The translations under genes and the position numbers were made by a program. Source: Clostridia bacterium (GTDB taxonomy: Bacteria; Bacillota; Clostridia; Christensenellales; Aristaeellaceae). From it: 64,000 bases of DNA. Location of the stretch: contig JAFXVJ010000018.1 of the NCBI GenBank assembly GCA_017524615.1, forward strand, positions 1-64,000. The letters are read 5' to 3'. Of the stretch, positions 32,178 through 41,830 are shown piece after piece. Numbering within the stretch: position 1 is the first letter of the stretch; each line of letters opens with the position of its first letter. Under the pieces are notes generated by a model. That model saw only the letters and a list, made by a program, of their open reading frames with translations. It did no database searches and was not told the DNA's origin.

Positions 32178-33488
32178 ATGAAAAAACTCTTGGCTCTGGC
32201 CCTGGCACTGGCGATGATGCTGTGCTGTGTGAACGCGCTGGCCCTGGATCTGGGCAGCGATGGCGCTACCATTCTCGTGGAAGGCAATGTGGACGAGAAC
32301 TTTTTCAACCAGATCGTCGCGTCCCAGATGGGATCCAGCATGGATGAGCAGACCAAGGCTGCTGTCAGCAGCGCGATCAAGCTGCTCAACAAGATGGGCC
32401 TGCAGGTAAGCATTGGCAACAACGGCGCCGAGGCCGACGTGCTGCTCAACGGCACCGCCCTGGCCGCTGTCGGCCTGGCTGCCACCAGCGAAGGCGGCCT
32501 GATGCTCGTCAGCGACCTGATCCCCACCTATGCCGTGACCGTGGCCCCCGAAACCCTGCAGCAGCTGATAAACGCTATTGAGCAGCAGTTTGGCGGCCTG
32601 TCCGGGATGAGCCTGGACCCCAATGAACTGATAAACGCCGTGTTGCCCCATGTGGAAACCTTGCTGCAAACCATTTCCGCCAACGTCGGCGAGCCCGAGA
32701 GCGGGATGTTCACCGTGGACGGCTATATGTTCAACACCAAGGTGCCCGTGAACATGACCAGCAAGGAACTGGCCACCGCCGCGGTGGAGTGCGTGAAGGG
32801 CATTGCCAGCGAGCCTGTTGTGCAGAGCCTGCTGCAGCAGTTCGCTTCCTTGGCCGGCAGCTCCAGCCCGAATCTGGATCTGAACACCCTGGACAATGCG
32901 CTGGAAAGCATTGCGAATACCCCCGACGAAAATTCTCCCGACCTGGAGCTGGCCATGTACAGCAATAATGACGGCACTTACTTTGTCATGGACATGAGCC
33001 AGAACAACGAAACCCTGAGCCTCCACGCCGGTGCGATCGGCAACAGCTTTGTGCTCAACGTTGATGCGCTGGGTCAGGCCACCATTGCCGCCGTCATCAC
33101 CGTGGATGAAAAGGCCAGCCTTGTGGACGCCCGTATTGATATCGAAGCCCAGGGCCAGTACGTGGGCCTGACCGCCCAGGCCAGCCAGCAGATGAACGCC
33201 TTCGTGGCGCAGCTGAACCTGTTCTACATGAGCAAGGCTGCTCCGATCATTTCTTTGCGGGTTTCTGCGATGTCCGGCGCCAGCTTCACGCTCGATTTGA
33301 CCGGCGCGGGCAAGACGGCACTGGCCGCGGAAGACCTGATCAACGGCGACAGCACCGCCACGAACAACCTGATGATGGATCTGCAGGTTTACGGCCTGCC
33401 CCTCGTGCTGCAGAAGGCCACCCAGGCGATGCCTGAAGAAGTGGGCGCCCTGCTGCAGATGGTCATGGGCCAGCAGAACGCTTACTGA
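32178..33488 (+). CDS. Abundant secreted protein of unknown function
   Basis: 436 residues, signal peptide (LLALALALAMMLCCVNALAL). The mature protein is acidic, alternates helical (DEQTKAAVSSAIKLLNKMGL) and beta segments, and has no recognised catalytic motif or wall-sorting signal. Codon use is strongly biased (CTG, AAC, ATC, GCC, GGC), the ribosome binding site is AAAGGAGG, and it has its own promoter and a strong terminator, all consistent with high expression. Its third-position bias differs from the preceding secreted pair. It may belong to the same broad group of exported beta-rich proteins, but no alignment was run. Confidence 0.78.
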   Translation: MKKLLALALALAMMLCCVNALALDLGSDGATILVEGNVDENFFNQIVASQMGSSMDEQTKAAVSSAIKLLNKMGLQVSIGNNGAEADVLLNGTALAAVGLAATSEGGLMLVSDLIPTYAVTVAPETLQQLINAIEQQFGGLSGMSLDPNELINAVLPHVETLLQTISANVGEPESGMFTVDGYMFNTKVPVNMTSKELATAAVECVKGIASEPVVQSLLQQFASLAGSSSPNLDLNTLDNALESIANTPDENSPDLELAMYSNNDGTYFVMDMSQNNETLSLHAGAIGNSFVLNVDALGQATIAAVITVDEKASLVDARIDIEAQGQYVGLTAQASQQMNAFVAQLNLFYMSKAAPIISLRVSAMSGASFTLDLTGAGKTALAAEDLINGDSTATNNLMMDLQVYGLPLVLQKATQAMPEEVGALLQMVMGQQNAY

Positions 33489-33504
33489 TTCATTCCGAGT
33501 CATG

Positions 33505-33538
33505 GCGCCGTCCGGCTTTCCGGACGGCGCTTTTTCTG
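33505..33538 (+). terminator. Terminator of the 32178-33488 gene
   Basis: GCGCCGTCCGG-CTTT-CCGGACGGCGC (11 bp perfect) followed by TTTTTCTG. Confidence 0.93.
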
Positions 33539-33561
33539 TCATCCCATGCGCGGCGGCATCG

Positions 33562-33590
33562 TTGCATTCCTGCTGGCCTTGTGGTATCAT
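33562..33590 (+). promoter_or_regulatory. Promoter of the alpha/beta hydrolase gene
   Basis: TTGCAT (33562-33567), 17 bp spacer, TATCAT (33585-33590). Confidence 0.7.
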
Positions 33591-33656
33591 GGAAGGTGGG
33601 CGGAACGCGGATGTTTCATGTGTTCCGGCAAATGCGCGATTGGAAAGGATCAAGCC

Positions 33657-34523
33657 ATGGCAGCTGTTCAGTCACGGAATCAGGAAGCGGGGCGAAACGC
33701 GCTTGCGGAGGTCACGCGGGAAGAAGGCAATGCCCTCCCGCGCGTCTCTGTTCAGTCCTCGGCTGAACAGAGGCAAACCGCGCAGGGGTTTTTATCGCCT
33801 CTGGCGCGGCCTTTTGATTTCCCGGAGGGACGGCACGGGGTGCTGCTGATACATGGCTTTACGGGCAGCCCGGCCCATATGCGGCTGATCGGAGAGGGAC
33901 TGAAGGAGCGGGGCTTTGCCGTCCGGGGCATTCTGCTGCCCGGGCACGGAACCGATCCCCGGGATATGGAAAGGGTGACCTGGCAGGATTGGTGGCGGGC
34001 CGCTGTGGAAGCGGCGGAGGAGATGCGCGAAAAGTATGCGTATTTCACCGTGGCGGGCCTGTCGATGGGCGGGCTGATGGCGTTGATGCTGGCGGCGGAA
34101 ATGCCGGTGACGGCCTGCGTATCCATCGCCGCCCCGGTGAAAACGGTGAACAGACTGCGCGGCCTGGCCCCGCTGCTGGCGCCTGTGCATCCGGTGATCC
34201 GCAAGCAGGGGGAGCGGACGGGCCTGATCCCGGCGTATGATGTGGGATATGACGAATACCCCACCTGCCGGGTCCAGGATCTGAATGTCCTGATCGGCAA
34301 ATGCAGGCAGTGCCTGCCCCGGGTGCGCTGCCCTCTGCTGGTGATCCAGTCCCACGGGGACCGCACCGTAGCCCCGGACAGTCCGGAAATCATCCTGTCG
34401 CGAACGGCCAGCCCGGTCACCTCCCGGCTGTGGCTGCAGGAAGCGCCCCACGCTTGCACCGCCTCTCCCGAGTACCCCAAAATCGTGGAGGCCATGGCGG
34501 ATTTTCTGCAGCGATGCGAATAG
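33657..34523 (+). CDS. Alpha/beta hydrolase (carboxylesterase/monoacylglycerol lipase type)
   Basis: 288 residues from ATG 33657 (GGAAAGGATCAAGCC upstream). Catalytic triad visible: nucleophile S136 in GLSMGG, acid D235 in HGDRTV, His265 in APHACT; oxyanion region LLIHGFTGSP at 63-72. Resembles Est30-type esterases, cytosolic. The first ~50 residues are not part of the fold. They are encoded by palindromic DNA including dispersed repeat R2 (33661-33706) and a perfect 10 bp inverted repeat CTCTGTTCAG / CTGAACAGAG. So the native N-terminus may have been extended by a repeat element. No other in-frame ATG lies between residue 1 and the fold. Confidence 0.88.
   Translation: MAAVQSRNQEAGRNALAEVTREEGNALPRVSVQSSAEQRQTAQGFLSPLARPFDFPEGRHGVLLIHGFTGSPAHMRLIGEGLKERGFAVRGILLPGHGTDPRDMERVTWQDWWRAAVEAAEEMREKYAYFTVAGLSMGGLMALMLAAEMPVTACVSIAAPVKTVNRLRGLAPLLAPVHPVIRKQGERTGLIPAYDVGYDEYPTCRVQDLNVLIGKCRQCLPRVRCPLLVIQSHGDRTVAPDSPEIILSRTASPVTSRLWLQEAPHACTASPEYPKIVEAMADFLQRCE
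33661..33706 (-). repeat. Dispersed repeat R2, copy 1 (inside coding sequence)
   Basis: Its reverse complement matches 40413-40458 at about 34 of 46 positions, with the blocks GCGCGTTTCGCCC, GCTTC, TTCC and GAACAG conserved in order. Confidence 0.7.
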
Positions 34524-34553
34524 GATAAGTTGCGATTTTTCTTTGGAAAACGC

Positions 34554-34582
34554 TTGTATTTCCAAGGACGCTATGGTATAAT
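34554..34582 (+). promoter_or_regulatory. Promoter of the rimP-nusA-infB operon
   Basis: TTGTAT (34554-34559), 17 bp spacer, TATAAT (34577-34582). Confidence 0.8.
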
Positions 34583-34854
34583 AACGAAGAAAGCGAAGCT
34601 TTCAGTCTCGGCGGTTCCCGAAGGGACGCACGCCGGGCGTGATGATACCAACTACCGCGGGATTTGTTTTTTTGTTTGCCTGCCGTGGGCGAAAAAATGG
34701 CCCTCGGGATGCGCTGAAGGAAAGAAGGGTTTAACGAAGAGTGGGAACTGCATGGAAGAAAGCGCCCGGGGAAGGTGTATTCCGTGTCCCTGCGTTTTCT
34801 GGCCGTGCGGTATGATCCCGCTCTTTCTGTATTTTCGGGAGAAGGAGCCGGAGC
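34583..34854 (+). other. Long leader of the rimP-nusA operon
   Basis: About 270 nt between the promoter and rimP with several short complementary segments (for example CGGCGGTTCCCG…CGGGCGTGATG) and a CCGCGGGATTTGTTTTTTTG stretch that could act as an attenuator. No known riboswitch was recognised. nusA operons are often autoregulated through leader attenuation, so this is a candidate site; the assignment is inference. Confidence 0.35.
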
Positions 34855-35328
34855 ATGCCAAAGAACGCCAACATGCAAAAGATTGCGGCCATTTGCGAAA
34901 GGACGGCGGCCAGGCTGGGATATGAGCTGTGCGACGCCGCCATCGAAAAGGAGCCTGCCGGCCGATATCTGCGCATTTATATCGATGTGGACGGCGGGAT
35001 CACCCTGGACGACTGCGAGAAATTCCACCGCGCCGTGCAGCCTGCTTTGGAGGATTTCGATTACGATTTCCTGGAGGTGTGCTCCCCCGGCATCGACCGT
35101 CCCCTGAAATCCAGGCGGGACATTGAAAAATCCTTGGGAATGCTGGTGGAGGCGCGGCTGTACAAGCCGGTGGACGGCCGCAAGAGCGTGCAGGGCCTGC
35201 TCCGGGCCATGGATGACGAACAGGTCGTCCTGGAGGCGGAGGGCCAAGCGGTGGTTTTGCCGCGGAAGGCGGTATCCCAGGTGCGCCTGGTGCCCGATCT
35301 GAGCGCCCTGGACGAAGAAGAGCAATAA
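34855..35328 (+). CDS. rimP: Ribosome maturation factor RimP
   Basis: 157 residues. Typical RimP pattern: N-terminal helix-strand domain (LGYELCDAAIEKEPAGRYLR, IYIDVDGGITLDDCEKFHRA), the conserved LEVCSPGIDRPLKSRRD, and a C-terminal SH3-like domain (QVVLEAEGQAVVLPRKAVSQ VRLVP). Assists 30S subunit assembly. First gene of the operon, followed 46 bp later by nusA; ribosome binding site AAGGAG. Confidence 0.96.
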   Translation: MPKNANMQKIAAICERTAARLGYELCDAAIEKEPAGRYLRIYIDVDGGITLDDCEKFHRAVQPALEDFDYDFLEVCSPGIDRPLKSRRDIEKSLGMLVEARLYKPVDGRKSVQGLLRAMDDEQVVLEAEGQAVVLPRKAVSQVRLVPDLSALDEEEQ

Positions 35329-35374
35329 CGGGACGGATCGGCGGATCCGCCCAGGAACCAAACAGGAGGACAGT

Positions 35375-36541
35375 ATGGCACACAAATCAGAAATGATGGA
35401 CGCGATTGAGGCCCTGGCCAAGGCCAAAGACATCAGCGTGGACCAGATTATTGAAACATTGGAGGACAGCCTGAAGGCTGCCTACCGCCGGGAAATCAAA
35501 AAGAGCAGCAATGCTCCCTTGAACCTCTCTGTGGTCATCTCCCGGGATCATGACGCGCAGATTTTCGCCCGCAAGGTCGTGGTGGAGGAAGTGGAGGATG
35601 ACACCCAGCAGATTGCGCTGGAACAGGCCCGGCAGCTTCGCCCCAATTATGAATTGGGCGACATCGTGGAAATCGATGTGACCCCCGCCAATTTCGGCCG
35701 GGTGGCCGCCCAGACCGCCAAGCAGGTGATGCTGCAAAAGCTGCGCGAGGTGGAGCGGGGCAAAATCTACGATGAGTTTATCGAGAAGGAAAACGAGATC
35801 CTCACCGGCATCGTGGAGCGGGTGGAGCCCAAAGCCGTGTATGTGGAATTGGGCCGCACCGAGGGCGTGCTGGAAAGCAGCGAATTCATGCCCGGCGAGG
35901 AATACCGTCCCGGCGACCACATCAAGGTCTACGTTTTGCAGGTGTACCGCAACAACCGGGACGCCAGCCGCACCCCGCAGGTGGCGGTGAGCCGCATTCA
36001 CACGGGCCTGGTGAAGCGCCTGTTTGAAATGGAAGTGCCGGAAATCGCCACCGGCGTGGTGCAGATCAAGTCCATCGCCCGGGAGGCGGGCAGCCGCACC
36101 AAGATGGCCGTGGCTTCCATGGACGCCATGATCGATCCGGTCGGCGCATGCGTGGGGCCGCGGGGAAGCCGCGTGGACAAGGTGGTCAGCGAGCTCAAGA
36201 ACGAAAAGATCGACATCATCAAGTGGTCCCAGGATCCGGCGGAATTTGTGGCCAACGCCCTGAATCCAGCGCACGTGGTCAGCGTGTTCGTGTCCGATAA
36301 GGAAAAAATCTGCCGTGTGGTGGTGCCGGATAATCAGCTGTCCCTGGCTATCGGCAAGGAGGGGCAGAACGCCCGCCTGGCCGCCAAGCTGACCGGCTGG
36401 AAGATCGACATCAAGAGCCAGACCCAGGTGGCGGAGCTGCTGCGGCAGGAGATGCCCCAGGTGCCCGAGGGAACGGGCCAGGTGATCGCCGATGAGTACG
36501 ACGATTATGTGCCGCCCATGGACGATGACGACATCGAGTAA
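35375..36541 (+). CDS. nusA: Transcription termination/antitermination factor NusA
   Basis: 388 residues, the shorter Gram-positive form. N-terminal RNAP-binding domain (1-~130), S1 domain (about 135-200, with [20 protein letters not shown]), then KH1 and KH2 (conserved [20 protein letters not shown] and [20 protein letters not shown]). The C-terminal acidic repeats of E. coli NusA are absent, as normal in Bacillota. Binds RNA polymerase and nascent RNA to tune pausing and termination. Ribosome binding site AGGAGG. Confidence 0.97.
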   Translation: MAHKSEMMDAIEALAKAKDISVDQIIETLEDSLKAAYRREIKKSSNAPLNLSVVISRDHDAQIFARKVVVEEVEDDTQQIALEQARQLRPNYELGDIVEIDVTPANFGRVAAQTAKQVMLQKLREVERGKIYDEFIEKENEILTGIVERVEPKAVYVELGRTEGVLESSEFMPGEEYRPGDHIKVYVLQVYRNNRDASRTPQVAVSRIHTGLVKRLFEMEVPEIATGVVQIKSIAREAGSRTKMAVASMDAMIDPVGACVGPRGSRVDKVVSELKNEKIDIIKWSQDPAEFVANALNPAHVVSVFVSDKEKICRVVVPDNQLSLAIGKEGQNARLAAKLTGWKIDIKSQTQVAELLRQEMPQVPEGTGQVIADEYDDYVPPMDDDDIE

Positions 36542-36566
36542 AATCGAGTAAATCAGAGGATCGGCT

Positions 36567-36851
36567 ATGCCCATGAAGGAAAAGAAGGTGCCCATGCGGA
36601 TGTGCGTGGGCTGCCGGGAAATGAAGCCCAAAAAAGAATTGCTGCGGGTGGTGCGCTCGCCGGAGGGCGCGGTCAGCATCGACGTGACGGGCAGGAAACC
36701 GGGCCGCGGCGCCTATGTGTGCCATTCGGCGGACTGCCTCAAACGGGCCATCAGGCAAAAGCAGCTGGAGCGGGCCTTTGAATGCGCTTTGGGTGAAGAA
36801 ACCCACCAATCCCTGCTGCAGGAATTGGAAAAGCTGGAGGGTCAGGCATGA
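36567..36851 (+). CDS. ylxR: YlxR family RNA-binding protein
   Basis: 94 residues with the family signature CVGCREMKPKKELLRVVRSP and GRGAYVC near residue 50. YlxR (RnpM) binds RNA and in Bacillus modulates RNase P; the DUF448 fold is compact and basic. Standard position between nusA and the L7Ae gene. Its stop overlaps the next start by four bases (ATGA). Confidence 0.93.
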   Translation: MPMKEKKVPMRMCVGCREMKPKKELLRVVRSPEGAVSIDVTGRKPGRGAYVCHSADCLKRAIRQKQLERAFECALGEETHQSLLQELEKLEGQA

Positions 36852-37141
36852 CGCCGATCTTCGGATTGCTGGGCCTGGCATGCCGCGCCGGGCAAATCAC
36901 GCTGGGCGCAGAAATGGCGCTGGCGGAAATCAAAGGTGGCCGGGCCGGGCTGGTGCTGCTGGACGCGGATGCGTCGGATGGAACAAAAAAGAAAATTACC
37001 GACGCGTGCGCGTATCGCGGGGTGCCGCTGCATATGCTGCCAGCGGAGGAATTATCCCGGGCAACCGGCAGGGAGGGCCGAATGGCCGCCGCGGTGAAGC
37101 CGGGGAAAATGTGCCAGCGGATGCTGGAATTACTGGCCTGA
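36848..37141 (+). CDS. ylxQ: L7Ae-family ribosomal protein-like YlxQ
   Basis: 97 residues with the L7Ae/L30e pattern: LLGLACRAGQITLGAEMALA near the N-terminus, then RAGLVLLDADASDGTKKKIT. Family members bind kink-turn RNAs. Overlaps ylxR by four bases and precedes infB by about 100 bp; canonical operon position. Confidence 0.92.
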   Translation: MTPIFGLLGLACRAGQITLGAEMALAEIKGGRAGLVLLDADASDGTKKKITDACAYRGVPLHMLPAEELSRATGREGRMAAAVKPGKMCQRMLELLA

Positions 37142-37240
37142 CGGGATCGGGCCCGGGAAAACCAAAGATGGAATCGACCGGATATGTCCGATCCGTCGGC
37201 AGCCGGTTTACATGCAATAATGCGGGGGTGCAAGCATCGA

Positions 37241-40200
37241 ATGACCAAGGTAAAGCTGGCGGAAGCCACGAAGGAAATCAATCAGCAGGCAGGCGTGGTC
37301 CTGGAGGACGCGGCGCGTATCCGGCGCAGTCTGGAAAGCGTGCTGCAGGCGCTGCGCAAGCAGGAGGCCAAATTCCAGCGGGAAGAGGAAGAGGAACGCG
37401 CCCGGAAGCGCCAGGAGGAACAGCAGGAACTGGCCAAGCAGCATACCAAGGCCTGGACGATGCCAGATGAGGACGAGGCCGTGGAAGCCGCGCCGCAAGC
37501 CCCCAAAAACGAAGAAAAAACCGAGGAAAAGAAGCAGGAAGCCAAGGAAGCCCCGGCACAGGCAGCTGCGGAACAGGCTCCCGCCAAGGCGGAAAAGCCC
37601 GCGGACGCGCAGCAGCCCACCGCGCAGGAAGCGGAAAAAGCAGCGCCGGCGGTACCCGCGGAAAAAACCGTGGAAAAAACCGTAGAAAAACCCGCGGAAA
37701 AACCTGCCGCGCAGGAAGCCCCGGCCAAGGAACCGGAGAAAGTCGCGCCCGCCGCTGCTTCCCGGACGGAGAAGCCTGCGGCGCCTGCGGCCAAACCCGC
37801 CGCGGATAAGCCCGCGGCTCCGGCTGCGTCCCGTCAGCCCGGCGCCAAGCCCGCTGCCGCTCCGGCGGCCGGCCGGCCCGCGGCGGCCAACCGTCCTGCC
37901 GGTGCCCCCGGCCAGGGCGCGCCCCGTCCCCAGGGGCCGTATGGCCGTCCGGCGAATCCGCAGGGCCCCTATGGCCGTCCCGCCAACCCGCAGCAGGGCC
38001 AGCCGTATGGCCGTCCGGCGAACCCGCAAGGCCCCTATGGCCGTCCCGCGAATCCGCAGCAGGGCCAGCCGTATGGCCGTCCGGCGAACCCGCAAGGCCC
38101 CTATGGCCGTCCCGCCAATCCCCAGGGAGGCCAGCAATTTGGCCGTCCCGCCAATGCGGCGCAGGGCGGACAGGGATTTGGCCGTCCCGCTGCCGGTGGG
38201 CAGGGGGGCAGCCGTCCTGCCGCGGCCGGCGCTGGCCGTTCCCAGGGGGGCAATCGTCCAATGGGCGGCGGCCGCAGCCGCGGGCCTGAATTGACGCCGG
38301 TGGTGGAGAAGGAACGGGTCAGCAATTACGATCCCAACAAGAAGCAGTATATCCGCCAGCATGATCCGGAGCATGTGGCCAAAAACCGGAAGCAGTTGCA
38401 GAAGGAAACCTTCAACGGTTACGACGATGAAACCGTCCGTGGCGGCAAGAAGGCCCGCTCCACCAAAAAGGCCCCTTCCGCTCAGCAGATGATGGCCCCC
38501 ATCAAGATCGAAAAAGCCTTTATGACGGCGGAAACCATCACCGTGAAGGACCTGACCGAGCGCATCGGCAAGCCCGCCGGCGAGATCCTCAAAAAGCTGC
38601 TGATGCTCGGCATCATGAGCAATATCAACTCTGAACTGGATTACGATACGGCTTCCCTGGTCTGCTCCGAATTCGGGGTGGAACTGGAAATGAAGCTGGA
38701 TAAAACGGCGGAGGACGCCCTGTCCGAAGCGGACGTGGAGGACGCCGAAGAGGATTTGCAGCCCCGTCCTCCGGTCATTACCATCATGGGCCACGTGGAC
38801 CACGGCAAAACATCCCTGCTGGACTATATCCGCAAGGCCCACGTCACCGCCACCGAGGCGGGCGGCATCACCCAGCATATCGGCGCCTATACGGTGAAGC
38901 TGGACGGCCGCCAAATCACCTTCCTGGATACCCCCGGCCATGAGGCCTTTACCGCGATGCGCATGCGCGGCGCCCAGGCCACGGACATCGCCGTGCTGGT
39001 GGTGGCCGCGGATGACGGCGTCATGCCTCAGACCGTCGAGGCCATCAACCATGCCAAGGCCGCCAATGTGCCCATCGTGGTGGCCATCAACAAGATGGAT
39101 AAGGTGGGGGCGAACCCCGACCGCATCATGCAGGATCTGACCAAGTACGATCTGGTGCCGGAGGACTGGGGCGGCGAAACCATCATGGTGCCCGTCAGCG
39201 CCGTGACCGGCCAGGGCGTGGATGAATTGCTGGAAATGATCCTGCTCCAGGCCGACACCATGGAACTGCGCGCCAATCCCAACCGCATGGCCAAAGGCGT
39301 GATCATCGAGGCCAAGCTGGATAAGGCCCGGGGCCCGCTGGCGACCGTGCTGCTGCAGAACGGCACCCTGCGTGTGGGCGACAACATCGTGGCGGGCATG
39401 GCTTCCGGCCGCGTCCGCGCCATGGTCAACGACCGGGGCGAGCGGGTGCAGAGCGCCGGGCCCTCCACGCCGGTGGAGATTTCCGGCTTCAATGAGGTTC
39501 CCTCGGCCGGTGATGAAATGTTCGCCGTGGCGGACGATCACCTGAGCCGTCAGGTGGCGCAGGAACGCCGCGACAAGCTGAAGGCGGCCCGGGCCAACAC
39601 CACCAAGGTGAGCCTGGATAACCTGTTCGCCGGTATCACGGAGGGCAAGGTACAGAACCTGAACATCATCATCAAGGCCGACGTGCAGGGCAGCGTGGAG
39701 GCTGTGAAGCAGGCGCTGGAGAAACTCTCCAACGACGAGGTAAAGGTGCGCGTGCTGCACAGTGCCGTTGGCGCCGTGACGCAGGACGACGTGAACCTGG
39801 CCTCCGCCTTCAACGCCATCATCATCGGCTTCAACATCCGACCTGATTCCACCGCCCGGGACGCCGCTGAAAAGGAAGGCGTGGATATCCGGCTGTACCG
39901 GATCATCTACCAGGCCATCGAGGACATCGAAAAGGCCATGAAGGGCCTGCTGGCGCCGGAATTCAAGGAAAGCCTGCTGGGCCACGCCCAGGTGCGCTCC
40001 ACGTTCCGGATCACGGGCGCGGGCACCATCGCCGGCTGCTATGTCACCGACGGAAAGGTGCAGCGCAACGCTTCCGTGCGTCTGCTGCGGGATAACGTGG
40101 TGGTGTTCGAGGGCAAGCTCTCCTCCCTCCGCCGCTTCAAGGACGACGTGCGCGAGGTGGCCCAGGGCTACGAATGCGGCATCGGCCTGGAGAACTACAA

Positions 40201-40258
40201 CGACGTCAAGGAAGGCGACGTGATCGAGTGCTTCGTGATGGAAGAAATTGAGCGCTGA
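37241..40258 (+). CDS. infB: Translation initiation factor IF-2 with expanded low-complexity N-terminus
   Basis: 1005 residues from ATG 37241 ([13 protein letters not shown] matches the usual IF-2 start); two earlier in-frame Met lack support. Residues ~40-370 are disordered: a Lys/Glu/Ala/Pro stretch, then tandem [10 protein letters not shown] units, then Gly/Arg. An IF2_N domain sits near 430-480, and the GTPase domain begins near 517 ([23 protein letters not shown]), followed by domains II, III and the C-terminal fMet-tRNA-binding domain. Delivers initiator tRNA to the 30S subunit. The repeat-rich N-terminus is unusual in composition, although N-terminal length varies widely in IF-2. Confidence 0.96.
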   Translation: MTKVKLAEATKEINQQAGVVLEDAARIRRSLESVLQALRKQEAKFQREEEEERARKRQEEQQELAKQHTKAWTMPDEDEAVEAAPQAPKNEEKTEEKKQEAKEAPAQAAAEQAPAKAEKPADAQQPTAQEAEKAAPAVPAEKTVEKTVEKPAEKPAAQEAPAKEPEKVAPAAASRTEKPAAPAAKPAADKPAAPAASRQPGAKPAAAPAAGRPAAANRPAGAPGQGAPRPQGPYGRPANPQGPYGRPANPQQGQPYGRPANPQGPYGRPANPQQGQPYGRPANPQGPYGRPANPQGGQQFGRPANAAQGGQGFGRPAAGGQGGSRPAAAGAGRSQGGNRPMGGGRSRGPELTPVVEKERVSNYDPNKKQYIRQHDPEHVAKNRKQLQKETFNGYDDETVRGGKKARSTKKAPSAQQMMAPIKIEKAFMTAETITVKDLTERIGKPAGEILKKLLMLGIMSNINSELDYDTASLVCSEFGVELEMKLDKTAEDALSEADVEDAEEDLQPRPPVITIMGHVDHGKTSLLDYIRKAHVTATEAGGITQHIGAYTVKLDGRQITFLDTPGHEAFTAMRMRGAQATDIAVLVVAADDGVMPQTVEAINHAKAANVPIVVAINKMDKVGANPDRIMQDLTKYDLVPEDWGGETIMVPVSAVTGQGVDELLEMILLQADTMELRANPNRMAKGVIIEAKLDKARGPLATVLLQNGTLRVGDNIVAGMASGRVRAMVNDRGERVQSAGPSTPVEISGFNEVPSAGDEMFAVADDHLSRQVAQERRDKLKAARANTTKVSLDNLFAGITEGKVQNLNIIIKADVQGSVEAVKQALEKLSNDEVKVRVLHSAVGAVTQDDVNLASAFNAIIIGFNIRPDSTARDAAEKEGVDIRLYRIIYQAIEDIEKAMKGLLAPEFKESLLGHAQVRSTFRITGAGTIAGCYVTDGKVQRNASVRLLRDNVVVFEGKLSSLRRFKDDVREVAQGYECGIGLENYNDVKEGDVIECFVMEEIER
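37920..38200 (+). repeat. In-frame tandem repeat encoding [10 protein letters not shown] units
   Basis: About seven PYGRPANPQ units, alternating 30 bp ([10 protein letters not shown]) and 36 bp ([12 protein letters not shown]) spacing, with near-identical codons (TATGGCCGTCC in every unit). Grades into degenerate FGRPAN units. Confidence 0.85.
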
Positions 40259-40485
40259 GGATTCACCGATGAAAGCCCACGCAAGTGGGCTTTCGTCAGG
40301 ATTGCGGGCGTTGCCGCGGATTCTTACGCCGCGGGAAGCTCTCAGGCCTGAAAACAAATCATCTTTATTAAGCGTATTCGCACTGGCGTTGCTTCAAACG
40401 CCCCGTGCCCCGGCAGGCGCGTTTCGCCCTGCTTCTCTGTTCCATAACGGAACAGTGACCCAAAACATATGAAAGAGGAAATCGA
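40259..40485 (+). other. infB-rbfA intergenic region with hairpin and repeat R2
   Basis: A perfect stem GAAAGCCCAC-GCAA-GTGGGCTTTC (40270-40293) follows 10 bases after infB and is succeeded by GTCAGG rather than a T-run, so it may be a processing or attenuating hairpin. Dispersed repeat R2 copy 2 lies at 40413-40458. No gene seen. A 227 bp gap is unusual between infB and rbfA. Confidence 0.6.
40413..40458 (+). repeat. Dispersed repeat R2, copy 2
   Basis: Matches the reverse complement of 33661-33706; here in non-coding DNA upstream of rbfA. Confidence 0.7.
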
Positions 40486-40854
40486 GTGAGCAGCTTTCGC
40501 ATTGACAGAATATCGGAAGAGGTGCGCCATGCCATTGACGCCATCATCCGAGGCATGAACGACCCCCGCGTCACCGGCACCTACGCCGTGACCCGCGCGG
40601 ATGTGACCAGGGATCTTCGGTACGCCAAGGTGTACGTCAGCGTGCTGGAGGATGACAAGGCGGATGAAATGATCAAGGCGCTGAAAAAGGCCGCGGGGTA
40701 TATCCGCCACGAATTGGGCCTGCGGGTAGACCTGCGCTATACACCGGAAATCCTGTTTGAGCGGGACCGCAACATCGCCTACGGCGTGCACATCGCCCAG
40801 GTGCTGAAGGAAGTGGCCCCCAAGGAGGAAGAGAATGCCGATGAAGCAGAATGA
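40486..40854 (+). CDS. rbfA: Ribosome-binding factor A
   Basis: 122 residues, GTG start with AAGAGGAAATCGA upstream. Typical KH-like RbfA: RIDRISEEVRHAIDAIIRGM, then DVTRDLRYAKVYVSVLEDD and LGLRVDLRYTPEILFERD. Needed for 30S maturation and cold growth. Overlaps nrnA by 20 bases. Confidence 0.95.
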   Translation: MSSFRIDRISEEVRHAIDAIIRGMNDPRVTGTYAVTRADVTRDLRYAKVYVSVLEDDKADEMIKALKKAAGYIRHELGLRVDLRYTPEILFERDRNIAYGVHIAQVLKEVAPKEEENADEAE

Positions 40855-41830
40855 TTTCTGCCCCGAAATGCTGTCCGCATTGCAAAATGCGAACAGCATC
40901 TTGTTATGCACCCATATCGCCCCGGATGGGGACGCCATCGGCTCCCTGCTGGCCATGGGCCTGACGCTGCGGAGGATGAGCAAGCAGGTGACCATGGCCT
41001 GCGCCGATCCGGTGCCCGGGCAGTTTTTGTTTTTGCCGGCCGCTCAGGACGTGGTGGGGGCTGATGCGCTGAAGGACAGACGCTTTGACGTGGCTATGGC
41101 CCTGGATGCCGCCAGCCTGAGCCGGATCGGGGATTGCCAGACGGCCTTCCTGGCCGCCCCCGTGCGGCTGCAATTGGATCATCACCCGGACAATCCCCTG
41201 TATGCCGATTATAACTGGGTGGATGGGACGGCTTCCGCCGCCGGCTGCGTGGTGCGCCGGATGATGCGGAAAATGGGCATGCCGCTGACCCTGGAAATCG
41301 CGGAGTGCCTGTACTGCGCCATCAGCACCGACACCGGCAATTTCCGATTCCAGAACACATCCGCCGAGGCCTTTGCCATTCAGGCGGAGCTGATGGAAGC
41401 GGGGCTGGACCTGCCCCGGGTGGCCCGCCCGCTGCATCAATTGCGGGAAGCGCCCCATGTGCGGCTGCTGGGCCGGGCGCTGAACAGCCTGCGTTTCTTT
41501 GCCGACGGCAAATGCGCCGGCATGCTGCTCACCCCGGCGGATTATCACGCCGCAATGGCGCTGCCGGAGCACAACACCGGCATCATCAATTATGCCCTGG
41601 ATATTCCCGGGGTGGAAATGGCATACCTGGCGGAGGAAAGGGAGGACGGGCAGGTGAAGGCCAGCCTGCGGTCCCTGCCGCCGTGGAATGTGGCGTCCAT
41701 TGCCCGGAAATACGGCGGCGGCGGACATGCCTGCGCCGCGGGGCTCCGGTATGAAGGGACACTGGAGGAATTGCGCCGCTTGCTGGAAACGGACATGCTG
41801 GCGATGCTGGAGAAAGAAACGAAACAATGA
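40835..41830 (+). CDS. nrnA: DHH-family oligoribonuclease / pAp phosphatase NrnA
   Basis: 331 residues. DHH motifs: CTHIAPDGDAIGS (residues ~27-40), the DHH core in QLDHHPDN, and the C-terminal DHHA1 nucleic-acid-binding motif KYGGGGHACAAG. Degrades nano-RNA and pAp using Mn2+. Usual place between rbfA and truB; the stop overlaps the truB start (ATGA). A second ATG two codons downstream of the annotated start is also possible. Confidence 0.93.
   Translation: MPMKQNDFCPEMLSALQNANSILLCTHIAPDGDAIGSLLAMGLTLRRMSKQVTMACADPVPGQFLFLPAAQDVVGADALKDRRFDVAMALDAASLSRIGDCQTAFLAAPVRLQLDHHPDNPLYADYNWVDGTASAAGCVVRRMMRKMGMPLTLEIAECLYCAISTDTGNFRFQNTSAEAFAIQAELMEAGLDLPRVARPLHQLREAPHVRLLGRALNSLRFFADGKCAGMLLTPADYHAAMALPEHNTGIINYALDIPGVEMAYLAEEREDGQVKASLRSLPPWNVASIARKYGGGGHACAAGLRYEGTLEELRRLLETDMLAMLEKETKQ

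Noticed and set aside
34583-34854. Possible SAM or purine riboswitch in the rimP leader
   Set aside because: None of the conserved core sequences could be located; only generic hairpins are visible.
37208-40357. Very long open frame antisense to infB (about 1050 codons)
   Set aside because: Shadow of the GC-rich infB frame: His/Gly/Arg-biased composition, no domain, no ribosome binding site; infB itself is unmistakable.
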